From the NCBI GenBank assembly GCA_016794145.1, contig JAEUKP010000020.1:1-34980 (forward strand): a DNA stretch of 34,980 nucleotides, written 5' to 3'. The stretch's first letter is position 1. Each line of letters starts with the position of its first letter. Source of the DNA: Alphaproteobacteria bacterium (GTDB lineage Bacteria > Pseudomonadota > Alphaproteobacteria > Micavibrionales > Micavibrionaceae). Positions 1 through 7,869 of this stretch are shown piece after piece. A model generated the notes under the pieces. It had not been told where the DNA came from, searched no databases, and was given only the letters and a program-made list of their open reading frames with translations. The position numbers and the translations under genes were made by a program.

Positions 1-67
1 GGGGGTACGGAAAATATTTCTTAATTCGATTAAACTGCTCTTCACTCAGATAAAACAAATCACTCAT
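1..67 (-). CDS. IS5-family transposase, N-terminal fragment (cut by window edge)
   Basis: Only the first 22 codons lie in the window. The peptide MSDLFYLSEEQFNRIKKYFP matches the usual opening of IS5-family (IS427-like) transposases, which begin MSDLFWL followed by an acidic helix and a YFP or FFP motif before the first catalytic region. The ATG at 67-65 has a strong ribosome binding site, GGAGGTG, read from the complement of 73-79. The transposase would catalyse cut-and-paste movement of the element. Its DDE catalytic domain lies outside the window, so I cannot say whether it is intact. The call rests on 22 residues. Confidence 0.75.
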   Translation of the reverse strand, partial: MSDLFYLSEEQFNRIKKYFPYP

Positions 68-141
68 GGCGACACCTCCACCACCAGTGAATCACATCTC
101 AATCATTTTGTGAATCCATAATCATTAAGTCCTGAGCCTAG
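1..141 (-). mobile_element. End of an IS5-family insertion sequence (inner part outside window)
   Basis: The DNA upstream of the transposase start, roughly 68-141, would be the untranslated end of the element. Read on the minus strand, a possible terminal inverted repeat begins near 141 with GGCTCAGGACTTAATG, next to a CTAG at 138-141. The other end is not visible, so the boundary and any target-site duplication are inferred. The orphan gene at 187 begins about 45 bases beyond this presumed end. Confidence 0.4.
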
Positions 142-186
142 ACCTTCAATTTTCAAAAATCACTGGTAAATTAAGGAAATATCAAA

Positions 187-594
187 ATGACAGAAGCAGC
201 TCAAAAAACAGTTAGATTGTCCGATGCGTTTGCAAGTAGCCTACTTATAGCTGGACTTATGGCTGGAAAAAAAATGCACAATCCTCCTGGAACCCAAGAT
301 ACCGCTTTTAGATTGAATAAAGAAAGAGCCCTCGAGATTATTTTTATTTATCTAAAATTTGCTAATAAGGAAACACTAGGCCTCCCTAACGATGCAGATT
401 TTCAAGCCCTCGCAAAGCTTGGTATCGCTCAAACTATCCCCGGAGAGAATGCTAACGGAAAGCTTACGTATGACATTGGCCCACCAAATAAGATTTGCGA
501 CTTTGAGTTAGCCTTCATTGATAGATCGGAAGAAAGGGACGCATCCCCTCCTTTCTATGCCCAAATAACTCTATTGGAACCAAACCACCCATAG
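187..594 (+). CDS. Hypothetical protein, 135 aa
   Basis: I do not recognise this family. The ATG at 187 has an AAGGA ribosome binding site about 8 bases upstream, and the frame is open for 135 codons, so translation is plausible. The predicted protein is soluble, with no clear signal peptide. A short hydrophobic stretch (residues 17-27, SSLLIAGLMAG) precedes a mixed helical region, and the C-terminal half looks beta-rich. It sits between an IS5 end and a truncated recO copy and points away from both neighbours, which suggests cargo of a mobile or recently rearranged region. No function can be assigned. Confidence 0.6.
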   Translation: MTEAAQKTVRLSDAFASSLLIAGLMAGKKMHNPPGTQDTAFRLNKERALEIIFIYLKFANKETLGLPNDADFQALAKLGIAQTIPGENANGKLTYDIGPPNKICDFELAFIDRSEERDASPPFYAQITLLEPNHP

Positions 595-610
595 TCACAA
601 GCCATGCACA

Positions 611-640
611 GGGAGCGTTCTTTCATAAAAGTGCGCTCCC
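611..640. terminator. Hairpin after the 135-aa gene
   Basis: GGGAGCG at 611-617 pairs with CGCTCCC at 634-640. An inner CTTT/AAAG pairing closes the loop. It starts 16 bases after the stop codon at 594, where a terminator would be expected, but no T-run follows on either strand, so efficient intrinsic termination is uncertain. Confidence 0.4.
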
Positions 641-644
641 CAAG

Positions 645-746
645 AATGGCACATCACGCGGCAGCGGCCGCGAATTGTTTAACAGCCATTGAACCTAAAC
701 GTTCGCGCGCCTTCGGGACGCCTTGAGAATGATGCGCAAAAACCCA
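645..746 (-). repeat. Direct repeat, copy 1 (recO 3'-end block)
   Basis: This 102-base block matches 2888-2989 with 5 mismatches by direct reading and in the same orientation. It contains the last 30 codons of a recO-like gene, its stop codon and 9 bases past the stop. Similarity falls away sharply inside the reading frame at 746/747. The two copies are separated by about 2.1 kb that carries the DUF3137 and solute-binding-protein genes. Confidence 0.9.
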
Positions 747-764
747 TTTTTGTAATAAAAATCA
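654..764 (-). pseudogene. recO: Truncated recO 3' fragment
   Basis: On the minus strand this encodes the RecO C-terminus, containing WVFAHHSQGVPKARERLG, and ends in TGA at 656-654. Compared with the intact gene, two of the four coding differences are synonymous and two change Thr to Ala near the end. Upstream of codon FLLQKW the frame meets a TGA stop and similarity to RecO is lost, so there is no full gene and no plausible start. It is a remnant made by duplication, insertion or recombination at the recO 3' end, not a second functional RecO. Confidence 0.85.
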
Positions 765-801
765 GGCTAATTTTTCTCTTGATCAATCCAATTTTTTAAA
801 A

Positions 802-1854
802 TCATTTTAGATTACGGACTAATATCTCATAAACACTGTCCAAAAGTTTTATTTGATACAGAATAGTACGTATTGCAGTTGTGTCTGTACACGATTTAAA
901 TAATGAGGCTGGTTTAAACATAGCTTCAGATGTTGGGATTAACAACAACAGCCTGTCCCCCATAAAATTCGCCATCAAGCCCGATTGATCCCCCTCTTTC
1001 CCTCTCCATCCATTCCAGCCTGAGAGAACTTTTTTAATCTGATTATCCATTTCTGGCGGGGTTATTATAAGATTGGCAAATAAGAAATTCAATTTTAAGA
1101 ATAACTCCATAAGTTCTACCGTCAGAACCGACCGAACTTCATTCTTGTTTTTACCATAGACCTCAAACATTTTCTCAAAAGCATTTGGGCCCATACTAAT
1201 TCTCTCGTACCCCGTTCCTAGGTTTTTAAACCAATTAATAACCCGTCCATCATCAACTTTTATTGCAATCGGGTCGGAAACCCTTTTATTGAGGCTCATC
1301 AGAATACATAGACCATAAAAAGTAATATTATTATCACCTTGCCTACTAGTGCCACGTCTATATTTCAAACGAAGATAACTCAGAGAAAATTTCTCCGAGT
1401 AGCAAATAAGATCGGCGCCTTCTGCATGCGTATAGTACGGGACTATCAAGAAGTCTTTAATATCAGAAACTTTGACATGGCTATCGACCGTGTATTTCGC
1501 GTTAGGAAAGAAAGCCATTATTTCAGGCATAACCACAGCCTTAGCTTTCTTCTCGAAGAAATGTTTTATAAGTCCAGAAGGAAAATAGGCAAATAGTATC
1601 AAGCCTAGAACTGATAGCACCCTCTCGGCATTTAAACCTTTCTCATGAATTTCTGCATATGCGAATAATCCTAGGCCACCCCATAAAATGGCCAAAGCTA
1701 AAAAATACAGAAACAGTTTTTGACGGCGTTCCCTCTCAAGGCTCATTAAAATCGGAGACAAATGCTCAGAAAAATATAATGAAAAACCTCTCTCATGGTC
1801 ATATCTTTCTTCAAATCTTGGGAATTCGGACATAGTTATTTGCTCACATTTCAT
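802..1854 (-). CDS. DUF3137-family membrane protein
   Basis: The 350-aa protein has a charged N-terminal helix (residues about 1-45), then two adjacent membrane segments (about 47-67 and 79-97), then a long soluble domain. This layout, with an ERERRQ-type helix just before the transmembrane pair, is what I recall of DUF3137 proteins, whose function is unknown. The soluble part carries no catalytic motif I recognise. An alternative ATG at 1833 removes seven residues; neither start has a strong Shine-Dalgarno sequence, although GTGAG lies about 10 bases before 1833. It lies between the two recO 3'-end repeats and, like the binding-protein gene upstream of it, is probably inserted DNA. The family call is from memory of the layout, so it is moderate. 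Confidence 0.65.
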   Translation of the reverse strand: MKCEQITMSEFPRFEERYDHERGFSLYFSEHLSPILMSLERERRQKLFLYFLALAILWGGLGLFAYAEIHEKGLNAERVLSVLGLILFAYFPSGLIKHFFEKKAKAVVMPEIMAFFPNAKYTVDSHVKVSDIKDFLIVPYYTHAEGADLICYSEKFSLSYLRLKYRRGTSRQGDNNITFYGLCILMSLNKRVSDPIAIKVDDGRVINWFKNLGTGYERISMGPNAFEKMFEVYGKNKNEVRSVLTVELMELFLKLNFLFANLIITPPEMDNQIKKVLSGWNGWRGKEGDQSGLMANFMGDRLLLLIPTSEAMFKPASLFKSCTDTTAIRTILYQIKLLDSVYEILVRNLK

Positions 1855-1930
1855 AGAAATAAAAATACACTTTTATACAAAGCTTCTGTAGCAGACAAAA
1901 GAGAGAAGAAAATAATGACCAAGTATTTAG

Positions 1931-1950
1931 TCCCGCAGATTAGCACGGGA
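1931..1950. terminator. Weak hairpin after the solute-binding-protein gene
   Basis: TCCCG at 1931-1935 pairs with CGGGA at 1946-1950 around a 10-base loop. It lies about 30 bases past the stop at 1979 on the minus strand. No T-run follows, so this is only a candidate terminator or mRNA-stabilising structure. Confidence 0.25.
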
Positions 1951-1978
1951 ATCGGCGTTGGCAAGAGGATTACCCATC

Positions 1979-2800
1979 TTATTTCAAGGATATTAATCGA
2001 AAATCCGAGGTTACGGCAGGATCATAGCGCGCAAAAATCTGATCAATAACACCGTTATATTGCAATTCTTCAACAGCAACGTCCAACATCCGGATCAACT
2101 CTGTCTCATGAATATCCACCCCGATCACATTCCGGTTGATCCCTAACGGCCGATCGAAAGGGATTTGCCGCAAAGATTTCGGATTATGTTTGATATAAGC
2201 CATCGCAATGGATGGCGTCGTGAATGTCACATCCGCTTTCTTGGTAACAACATTCATTAACAAAAAATCTTCACCCGCCATTTGAATTTTGGAGACACGT
2301 TTTGCCATCGGAAACATACGATCTGCAATCTCCTGAGACACATCCCCATCATTGATTGATAACGTTACATTTGCATTGTTGATCGCGGCAAGATTATGAT
2401 CAAACCGTTTATCATCGTACCTCGCGTACGCCTCTGCCACACTCAGGAACAAAGGCTTACTAAACGCCAGAGATTTCCCCCGTTTAGCAGTCCCCCACAT
2501 TCCGGCACACATGGCATCAATTTTTCCTGATTGCAATGCCTGTGGAATTTGCCCCCAATCAACTTCCTCCACAAATTCAACTTTTATATCCGCCGCCTTG
2601 CCAATTTCCTCCATAATATCTGCAAAAATTCCGCTAATCTTCCCAGTATTAGGGTCCTTCATAATCATCGGCTGAAATATCCCATACCCGCAACGCAACG
2701 TCCCCGTCCGCATCACACGGTCATAAGACGACTCCTTCTCTGCCGCAAAAGCAGGAAAAGCCATTAACAAAACAACACAGGCCCAAATAACATGTTTCAT
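1979..2800 (-). CDS. Periplasmic solute-binding protein, family 3 (amino-acid type)
   Basis: The 273-aa product starts with a Sec signal peptide (MKHVIWACVVLLMAFPAFAA, cleavage near residue 19). It continues with the bilobal SBP family 3 fold: a first-lobe GTLRCGYG strand, then GIFADIMEEIGKAADIKVEFV and a DWGQIPQALQSGKIDAMCAG segment typical of polar amino-acid binders. The start at 2800 has GAGGA 6 bases upstream. No ABC permease or ATPase is adjacent, so either it serves a transporter elsewhere or it acts as a sensor-like binding protein. The ligand cannot be predicted from sequence alone. It ends close to the DUF3137 gene and shares the interval between the recO repeats. Confidence 0.85.
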   Translation of the reverse strand: MKHVIWACVVLLMAFPAFAAEKESSYDRVMRTGTLRCGYGIFQPMIMKDPNTGKISGIFADIMEEIGKAADIKVEFVEEVDWGQIPQALQSGKIDAMCAGMWGTAKRGKSLAFSKPLFLSVAEAYARYDDKRFDHNLAAINNANVTLSINDGDVSQEIADRMFPMAKRVSKIQMAGEDFLLMNVVTKKADVTFTTPSIAMAYIKHNPKSLRQIPFDRPLGINRNVIGVDIHETELIRMLDVAVEELQYNGVIDQIFARYDPAVTSDFRLISLK

Positions 2801-2857
2801 CGCGATGTCCTCAAATTTTACCGTTCCAACCTATCACCCCAACCGGATATAGCAAGA

Positions 2858-2870
2858 GGGCACCCTGCCC
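2858..2870. terminator. Short GC-rich hairpin downstream of recO
   Basis: GGGCA (2858-2862) and TGCCC (2866-2870) form a tight stem with a CCC loop. On the minus strand it follows the recO stop by about 26 bases and is followed by TCTTGCTATAT, a poor U-tract. It could be a weak recO terminator upstream of the solute-binding-protein gene. Confidence 0.3.
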
Positions 2871-2887
2871 CATCCTCATGTTTCCAC

Positions 2888-2989
2888 AATGCCACATCAC
2901 GCGGCAGCGGTCGTGAATTGTTTAACAGCCATTGAACCTAAACGTTCGCGCGCCTTGGGGACGCCTTGGGAATGATGCGCAAAAACCCA
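2888..2989 (-). repeat. Direct repeat, copy 2 (3' end of intact recO)
   Basis: This is the partner of 645-746: 102 bases, 5 mismatches, same orientation. It covers the last 31 codons of the intact recO plus 9 bases past the stop. Retention of similarity beyond the stop codon points to duplication of DNA rather than conserved protein sequence alone. Confidence 0.9.
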
Positions 2990-3673
2990 ATGTTGCAGAA
3001 AATATCCGGTCAGAGTCAATCCTTTTATAATATCGCGCGCACTCTCATCTTCTGTTTCATTCCCTGGATAGTTCATTGTATTCCACACTGGCTCTGGTTT
3101 CAGGAAATCCGGCAAAACCAATAATTTTTCACGATAAGGATACCCTTCTTTCAGGGAGACAGCGCATCCTGATTTAGGACTGACATACGTCAATGTTCGG
3201 GAATCCCCTCCCGCCACACATCGGGTTAAATCCAAGCCGAACCCCAATTCTTTTAAAAACGCCAATTCCCACATAATATAAGATTGCGCCCATACCGACG
3301 TTTGTAGCGTTTCGATCAAAGCCATCATACCATGGTAAATCGCGGAATGGCCCTCACGTTCAGGCAACGCGCTATCACAAAGCGCACAGGCAGATAGTAA
3401 TGCCGCCAATTTCAAAGGATCATGCATCATCCGCGCAGCAGAATTTTTTCCCTGTTCAAATTTGAACTGTCCTAGCTGGTCCGACACACGAGAAGTCCAT
3501 TCGATTTCAATCCACGTTCCGGCCTCAAGATTTCCGCGCATCTTAGAAGATTTTGCACCATATACATACCCGTTATGCCGACCGTGATCACGGGTCAAGA
3601 CGGACGCTACAGCTCCATTCTCACCATGCGCTCGTGCCGCTAGAATAATTCCCTGATCTGTCCAGTGTTCCAT
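2897..3673 (-). CDS. recO: DNA repair protein RecO
   Basis: RecO helps load RecA onto SSB-coated single-stranded DNA in the RecFOR pathway. The N-terminal OB-fold opens with MEHWTDQGIILAARAHGENG, the usual RecO start (W-T-D-x-G-I-I-L, R-x-H-G-E), followed by DHGRHNGYVYGAKSSKMRG. A helical C-terminal domain follows, with an alphaproteobacterial-style SGCAVS patch (about residues 168-173). I use the ATG at 3673; an in-frame TTG at 3691 with a nearby AGGTG would add six residues. The gene lies about 66 bases downstream of the O-antigen-ligase-like gene on the same strand. Its 3' end is the site of the duplicated block described above. Confidence 0.92.
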   Translation of the reverse strand: MEHWTDQGIILAARAHGENGAVASVLTRDHGRHNGYVYGAKSSKMRGNLEAGTWIEIEWTSRVSDQLGQFKFEQGKNSAARMMHDPLKLAALLSACALCDSALPEREGHSAIYHGMMALIETLQTSVWAQSYIMWELAFLKELGFGLDLTRCVAGGDSRTLTYVSPKSGCAVSLKEGYPYREKLLVLPDFLKPEPVWNTMNYPGNETEDESARDIIKGLTLTGYFLQHWVFAHHSQGVPKARERLGSMAVKQFTTAAA

Positions 3674-3739
3674 TTTCTGAGTATACGTCAAGACACCTAT
3701 GGTTTCTAGGTCCCAGGAGTATAAATATTAGTGTAAACA

Positions 3740-5521
3740 TTACTGTCTATGAAGCTTGCCAAGCCGCGACAGGACAATTTTATTCGTTTCTATATCACCT
3801 ATCTCCAAAGATCTCGAAGCCAGTATATGGTAAAAGGGGGCCGGGTTGCGCGACTTCATTATTCCGTCTAGCCCTGCCCTTAAAACTTCATACGCTTCAT
3901 CCGACCTATTTAACTGATACAAAATATCAGACACCATCATTCGTGCCGTCAAAGACCCCGGATCCATACGAAGAGCATGACGTGCTTCTGAAACTGCTTC
4001 TTCAAGATCATTCAAACTCAAAATTCTGGCGCGCTCAACATGAATTTGAACAAGTTGGGGGTTAAGGGATTCTGCGCGGTCTAACAAAATCAACGCCCTA
4101 TTATAATCATTCGTTGCAGATGCGAATTGTGCCGCAACCAAAACAGCACGACCATTCTGCCCCCCTCCCCACATATCGGCCAAATTGAGAGAGTCAGAAA
4201 ATTCTTGAATATTTTCTCTCGCCAAAGCCTTTGTTGCTTTTCCAGTATAATATTCACTTACATAACACCCCCATAACGGAATTAGACCTAGGATCAATAA
4301 ACCAGAACAAATTGTCTTAGACGCGAATTTTAAGAAATGACCACTTATTTTTCTTTGCTGGAAATGATCGCTGCATACCCCAAGCATTGCCCCAACCATC
4401 ATTAAACTTGGCAAAACATACATATTAAAATTGACCAAACTATGGCCAATTATCAAGCCAAAGACTGAAAAGGGAATCAGCAGGTTCAGGCGATTTTCTG
4501 TGTTTTTAATCTCTCTGATTTTCTGGATCGCCTGACGAACAAAACTCCCGACAATTATAAGTGCCAGAAAAGGTGCAAAAACCCCCATCTCTGCAGCAAA
4601 TTGAAGCAGATCATTATGGGCTGCAATCCCAGCGCTATCATCTTCGATATGACGGAATTCAGGGTAATAAAGAAAAAATGTCCCGATCCCTGTTCCAGAC
4701 CATATATTGTTTTTAAAAATTTCGATCGCTGATCCCCAGATGAATAAACGACTTCCACTGATAGTGTTTCGTTCCATCAATGCCTTACCGGTAATAATAT
4801 CAACGGAACCTGTCCAAGTTTGAACAAAATGATAAAGACTCATATCCGATCTTGTCATTGTACAAATAAGAAAAAGAACCCCCATCAGAAAGAGAATAAG
4901 AGGTTTATAACTTGAAACCTTTGATAACCAAACCATTCCCCCTAAAACTGCAAAAAAACCAAAAAAGACAGCAACGCCGCCGGTCGTCATAACTCCTGCG
5001 AAAGTAAGAATAGCTGCGACAAGGTAATGGTAGCTCCATCGTCCTCCTTTTAAACTTTCCCCTATAAACATTAAGGCGCCAGATCCCAAAATAACAGCCA
5101 AAGAATTATTATCTTCCAGTGGCCAATGAGCCCCCCCGAATTTCAACATATCAGGAAAGGAATAAAACTGGATCAAGCTTACAACTGCCAACGTAAATGT
5201 GATACAGCGAATAACACTGAATACAAGTGGCTTGTCTAACCGGCTGATAATTAAAAAAGTTAATGGAAAAACACTAAAGAAGAAGAAATAGATCAATGAT
5301 ACAAAAGGAACATCGCTGCATATCACACTGATCCCGGCAATACACCAAAGCGCCCCTACCAGCACGGTAAAAGAATTATAGTAAAAATCAGCCTTACTAT
5401 CCGCGATAATATATGCCAATAAACCACTTATAAGACTAACAACCCCGGCAACCTGCAACCCATCCGAGATTGGAAGACTTAAAAACGACCCAAGAAATGC
5501 CAAAAGCCACACAGCGGACAT
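3740..5521 (-). CDS. O-antigen ligase/polymerase-like membrane protein with C-terminal TPR region
   Basis: The protein (593 aa from ATG 5521) has about ten or more membrane segments, then a soluble tail. The loop with SGSRLFIWGSAIEI and AHNDLLQFAAEMG (about residues 255-312) matches the Wzy_C/WaaL signature, including the conserved loop His in HND. From about residue 440 helical pairs such as YNRALILLDRAESLNPQ resemble TPR repeats. Members of this superfamily polymerise or transfer lipid-linked glycans, to lipid A core or to protein; the acceptor here is unknown. The frame is open upstream to a TTG at 5617 that would overlap the DUF882 gene by 62 bases. I prefer ATG 5521 because the first membrane segment begins there. 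Its cell-wall-enzyme neighbours suggest an envelope role. Confidence 0.85.
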   Translation of the reverse strand: MSAVWLLAFLGSFLSLPISDGLQVAGVVSLISGLLAYIIADSKADFYYNSFTVLVGALWCIAGISVICSDVPFVSLIYFFFFSVFPLTFLIISRLDKPLVFSVIRCITFTLAVVSLIQFYSFPDMLKFGGAHWPLEDNNSLAVILGSGALMFIGESLKGGRWSYHYLVAAILTFAGVMTTGGVAVFFGFFAVLGGMVWLSKVSSYKPLILFLMGVLFLICTMTRSDMSLYHFVQTWTGSVDIITGKALMERNTISGSRLFIWGSAIEIFKNNIWSGTGIGTFFLYYPEFRHIEDDSAGIAAHNDLLQFAAEMGVFAPFLALIIVGSFVRQAIQKIREIKNTENRLNLLIPFSVFGLIIGHSLVNFNMYVLPSLMMVGAMLGVCSDHFQQRKISGHFLKFASKTICSGLLILGLIPLWGCYVSEYYTGKATKALARENIQEFSDSLNLADMWGGGQNGRAVLVAAQFASATNDYNRALILLDRAESLNPQLVQIHVERARILSLNDLEEAVSEARHALRMDPGSLTARMMVSDILYQLNRSDEAYEVLRAGLDGIMKSRNPAPFYHILASRSLEIGDIETNKIVLSRLGKLHRQ

Positions 5522-5555
5522 CCATGTGGCTTTTGATAGAGTCCTCACAACACGG

Positions 5556-6131
5556 CTACCATGTTCTGAACGCACCGGAGTCCATATGGACGAATCCGCT
5601 CCGCGGGTAGTAGCCAACCCCCCCTGCAGCCAGTTTTACCGCCGCTTTGCGGATATTTTGGGCGCTAATTTCACCCAAACGAACATCAATTGCCTGACCG
5701 GACATGTGAAGAGATCTCTTTGCAACGCCTTCACTATTCGAACGAAGAGTCGCATTGGTATGCGGAGAACGATATCCCGATAACAAAGTATAAGGCTCAT
5801 TCGTCTGTAAATAACGATGGACGATAGAAATAATATCAATTACGCGCGGGTCCATTGGAAAAACCTCATCCGCACGAACATCTCTCATCACATAATTGAT
5901 GCGTTCGAAGGCCTGTGGAAGATATTTATTTCCAACGCGATACACACCCGAAAATGTCTCGCCAGACCGTTGATTGCTAAAAGAAACACTGTAGGTACCT
6001 GTCCCCGCCATAGCCATCACAGGCTTAAAGGTGGACACAGAGATAAGCGCAGACATGGATAATGTTAACCCACCCATCAAAACACTACGACGACTTAACA
6101 AAGCATCGCAATCAGATAATTGAAAAGACAT
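5556..6131 (-). CDS. DUF882/YcbK-type murein peptidase (M15-like), Tat-exported
   Basis: The 191-aa protein opens with a twin-arginine signal (SRRSVLMGG at 13-21 and a hydrophobic stretch ending AMA near 42). The mature domain has LSGYRSPHTNATLR (117-130), LHMSGQAIDVRLG (141-153) and GFVHMDSGAFRTW (179-191). His142, Asp149 and His182 fit the zinc ligands of M15-like peptidoglycan peptidases (DUF882, relatives of E. coli YcbK/MepK). It probably cuts peptide crosslinks in murein in the periplasm. The start has a good AAGGTG site 6 bases upstream. It follows the L,D-transpeptidase gene by about 150 bases, the same pairing as ycbB-ycbK in E. coli, which supports coordinated wall remodelling. Confidence 0.88.
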   Translation of the reverse strand: MSFQLSDCDALLSRRSVLMGGLTLSMSALISVSTFKPVMAMAGTGTYSVSFSNQRSGETFSGVYRVGNKYLPQAFERINYVMRDVRADEVFPMDPRVIDIISIVHRYLQTNEPYTLLSGYRSPHTNATLRSNSEGVAKRSLHMSGQAIDVRLGEISAQNIRKAAVKLAAGGVGYYPRSGFVHMDSGAFRTW

Positions 6132-6282
6132 GAATCACCTTGTTTAAAAACGTTATAAGAACGCGAGGCAACTTATTAGCAAATTTAACGAGAATATTAA
6201 AGATAATAAAAACAAAGGAAAAAACATATCCCCCATTGTCGCGATTTTACCGAAAAACCCGACGAAGAGCAAGTTTAATAGC

Positions 6283-7869
6283 TCACTTCAAATCAAATGG
6301 AATTTTACCCTTTGATTGCAAAGCGCGAACAAGATCAACATCCTTTTGATAAAGATCGTTTGCGATAATAACATCACCCTTCTTATCCAACCACGCGGTA
6401 TAATAAAAAAGGTAAACGGGCAAAGGTTTTTCAGCTTTGATCTCAATCAATTTCTTGCTTGTCACATATTTTTTTATTTTTTCTTCTGTCCACCCGTTAT
6501 TTAGGGACAGAATAAAATTGGCGATCCGATCTGGTTCTGACATCCGAACACACCCAGAACTTAAAGCCCTATCATCTTTTTTAAAGAGTTCAGGAGCATT
6601 CGTATCATGCAAATAAATATCATATGGGTTCGGCATCAAAACACGAATGAGACCAAGAGCATTTTCACCCCCGGAGTCTTGATACATCTGGATAGACTTT
6701 AACGTTTCTTGATCAACTTGATTCCAATTAATTTCAGATGCGGCAACTTTTTTCATCCCCTCTTCGGACCTAACTCGAAATTGTATGCCTTTTTTTCTTA
6801 ATGCCTCAGGATTTTTTTGAAGAGCGGGTAAATAATCCTCTTTCTTAATTGTGTCTGGAACATACCAAAGCGGGTTAAACCGAACACCAACAATATTTGC
6901 AACAAAACTGGTTGTTGGCCGCTTATCTTGGCCAATGATGACAGGCATTTCGAAAACGACCTTTCCTGCATCAACGGCTTCTAACTGCATTTGTGGAATA
7001 TTTACGGCGATGTAACGAGATGGCATCGGCAGACGAACCCATCTACGGCGTTCAAGATTTGCAATGAGTTTAACAAGCTTTTGTGTCCGTGTTTGATAAA
7101 TAGCATTAAAACTGCGTGGGCCGATCAATCCATCCGGTGCCAACCCATGTCGGGATTGAAAGGCTTCAACTTGTTTTTTCAGATCATCGTCATATAAAGT
7201 GGATTCACCAGAAAGACCTAATTTTTGGCGAATATTTACAATGGCCGGATGGACAACACCTGGTTTTAAAAGCCCCGGATATTTGACCGGCTTTATCTGG
7301 GGCTCAGGTGTTTTTGCCAAATCCTCTACAATCAATGTCAATTCTTTTGATAATCTTTGATACGTCTTATCAGAGGGCAATAAGTTCTGGATAAACTCCG
7401 CCTTCTTTGAGGTCTGAGATAAAATTGAAAGCAATGAATACCCATCAACGCCCCGTGACCAGGACTTTGAGTCCTCTTTCAATTCCTGTGGCGAAAGCCG
7501 CATCCCGCTTAAATCCTGAGCATATTTAATAAAGGCATTTGAGAACAATATCTCAATATCAACCTCTCGCCCTTGCGGGATGCCATTCTTTACGTACTCA
7601 TTTAAGATCGTATACTGGTAGTTCAAGGGATTTAATCCTTGTTTCCATGACTCACCAATATCACGAACAATGTCTTTTGCCTCAGAGGTTAACTGACCAT
7701 GATCAACCCATAAAAATATTTCGGCTTGGTTCTGATAAAAATTTTGTATGGCTTGAGTTTCAGAAATAGGAATCCCGTCAATACTCCTGACTGAAAAATC
7801 TGCTGCATGACCAAAAAAGGGAAAAGAAAAAAGTGCAAAGAATAAAACTGATCCCGAAACTATTTTCAT
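6283..7869 (-). CDS. L,D-transpeptidase, YcbB/LdtD type
   Basis: The 528-aa protein forms 3-3 (meso-DAP to meso-DAP) crosslinks in peptidoglycan, acting in the periplasm. It has a signal peptide (about 1-22, ending GHAA), a long N-terminal scaffold, a peptidoglycan-binding domain (about 200-258, with LKKQVEAFQSRHGLAPDGLIG), and a YkuD catalytic domain (about 286-448). The catalytic signature is complete: His421 (YLHDTN), then SSGCVRM with Cys440 and Arg442. Length and order match YcbB rather than the short Ldts. Its ATG abuts the ilvD stop (TAG at 7872-7870, ATG at 7869-7867) with no gap and no strong ribosome binding site, so translation may be coupled to ilvD. Confidence 0.92.
   Translation of the reverse strand: MKIVSGSVLFFALFSFPFFGHAADFSVRSIDGIPISETQAIQNFYQNQAEIFLWVDHGQLTSEAKDIVRDIGESWKQGLNPLNYQYTILNEYVKNGIPQGREVDIEILFSNAFIKYAQDLSGMRLSPQELKEDSKSWSRGVDGYSLLSILSQTSKKAEFIQNLLPSDKTYQRLSKELTLIVEDLAKTPEPQIKPVKYPGLLKPGVVHPAIVNIRQKLGLSGESTLYDDDLKKQVEAFQSRHGLAPDGLIGPRSFNAIYQTRTQKLVKLIANLERRRWVRLPMPSRYIAVNIPQMQLEAVDAGKVVFEMPVIIGQDKRPTTSFVANIVGVRFNPLWYVPDTIKKEDYLPALQKNPEALRKKGIQFRVRSEEGMKKVAASEINWNQVDQETLKSIQMYQDSGGENALGLIRVLMPNPYDIYLHDTNAPELFKKDDRALSSGCVRMSEPDRIANFILSLNNGWTEEKIKKYVTSKKLIEIKAEKPLPVYLFYYTAWLDKKGDVIIANDLYQKDVDLVRALQSKGKIPFDLK

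Noticed and set aside
654..764. A second functional recO
   Set aside because: Only about 30 C-terminal codons remain, with a stop just upstream, so it is a remnant.
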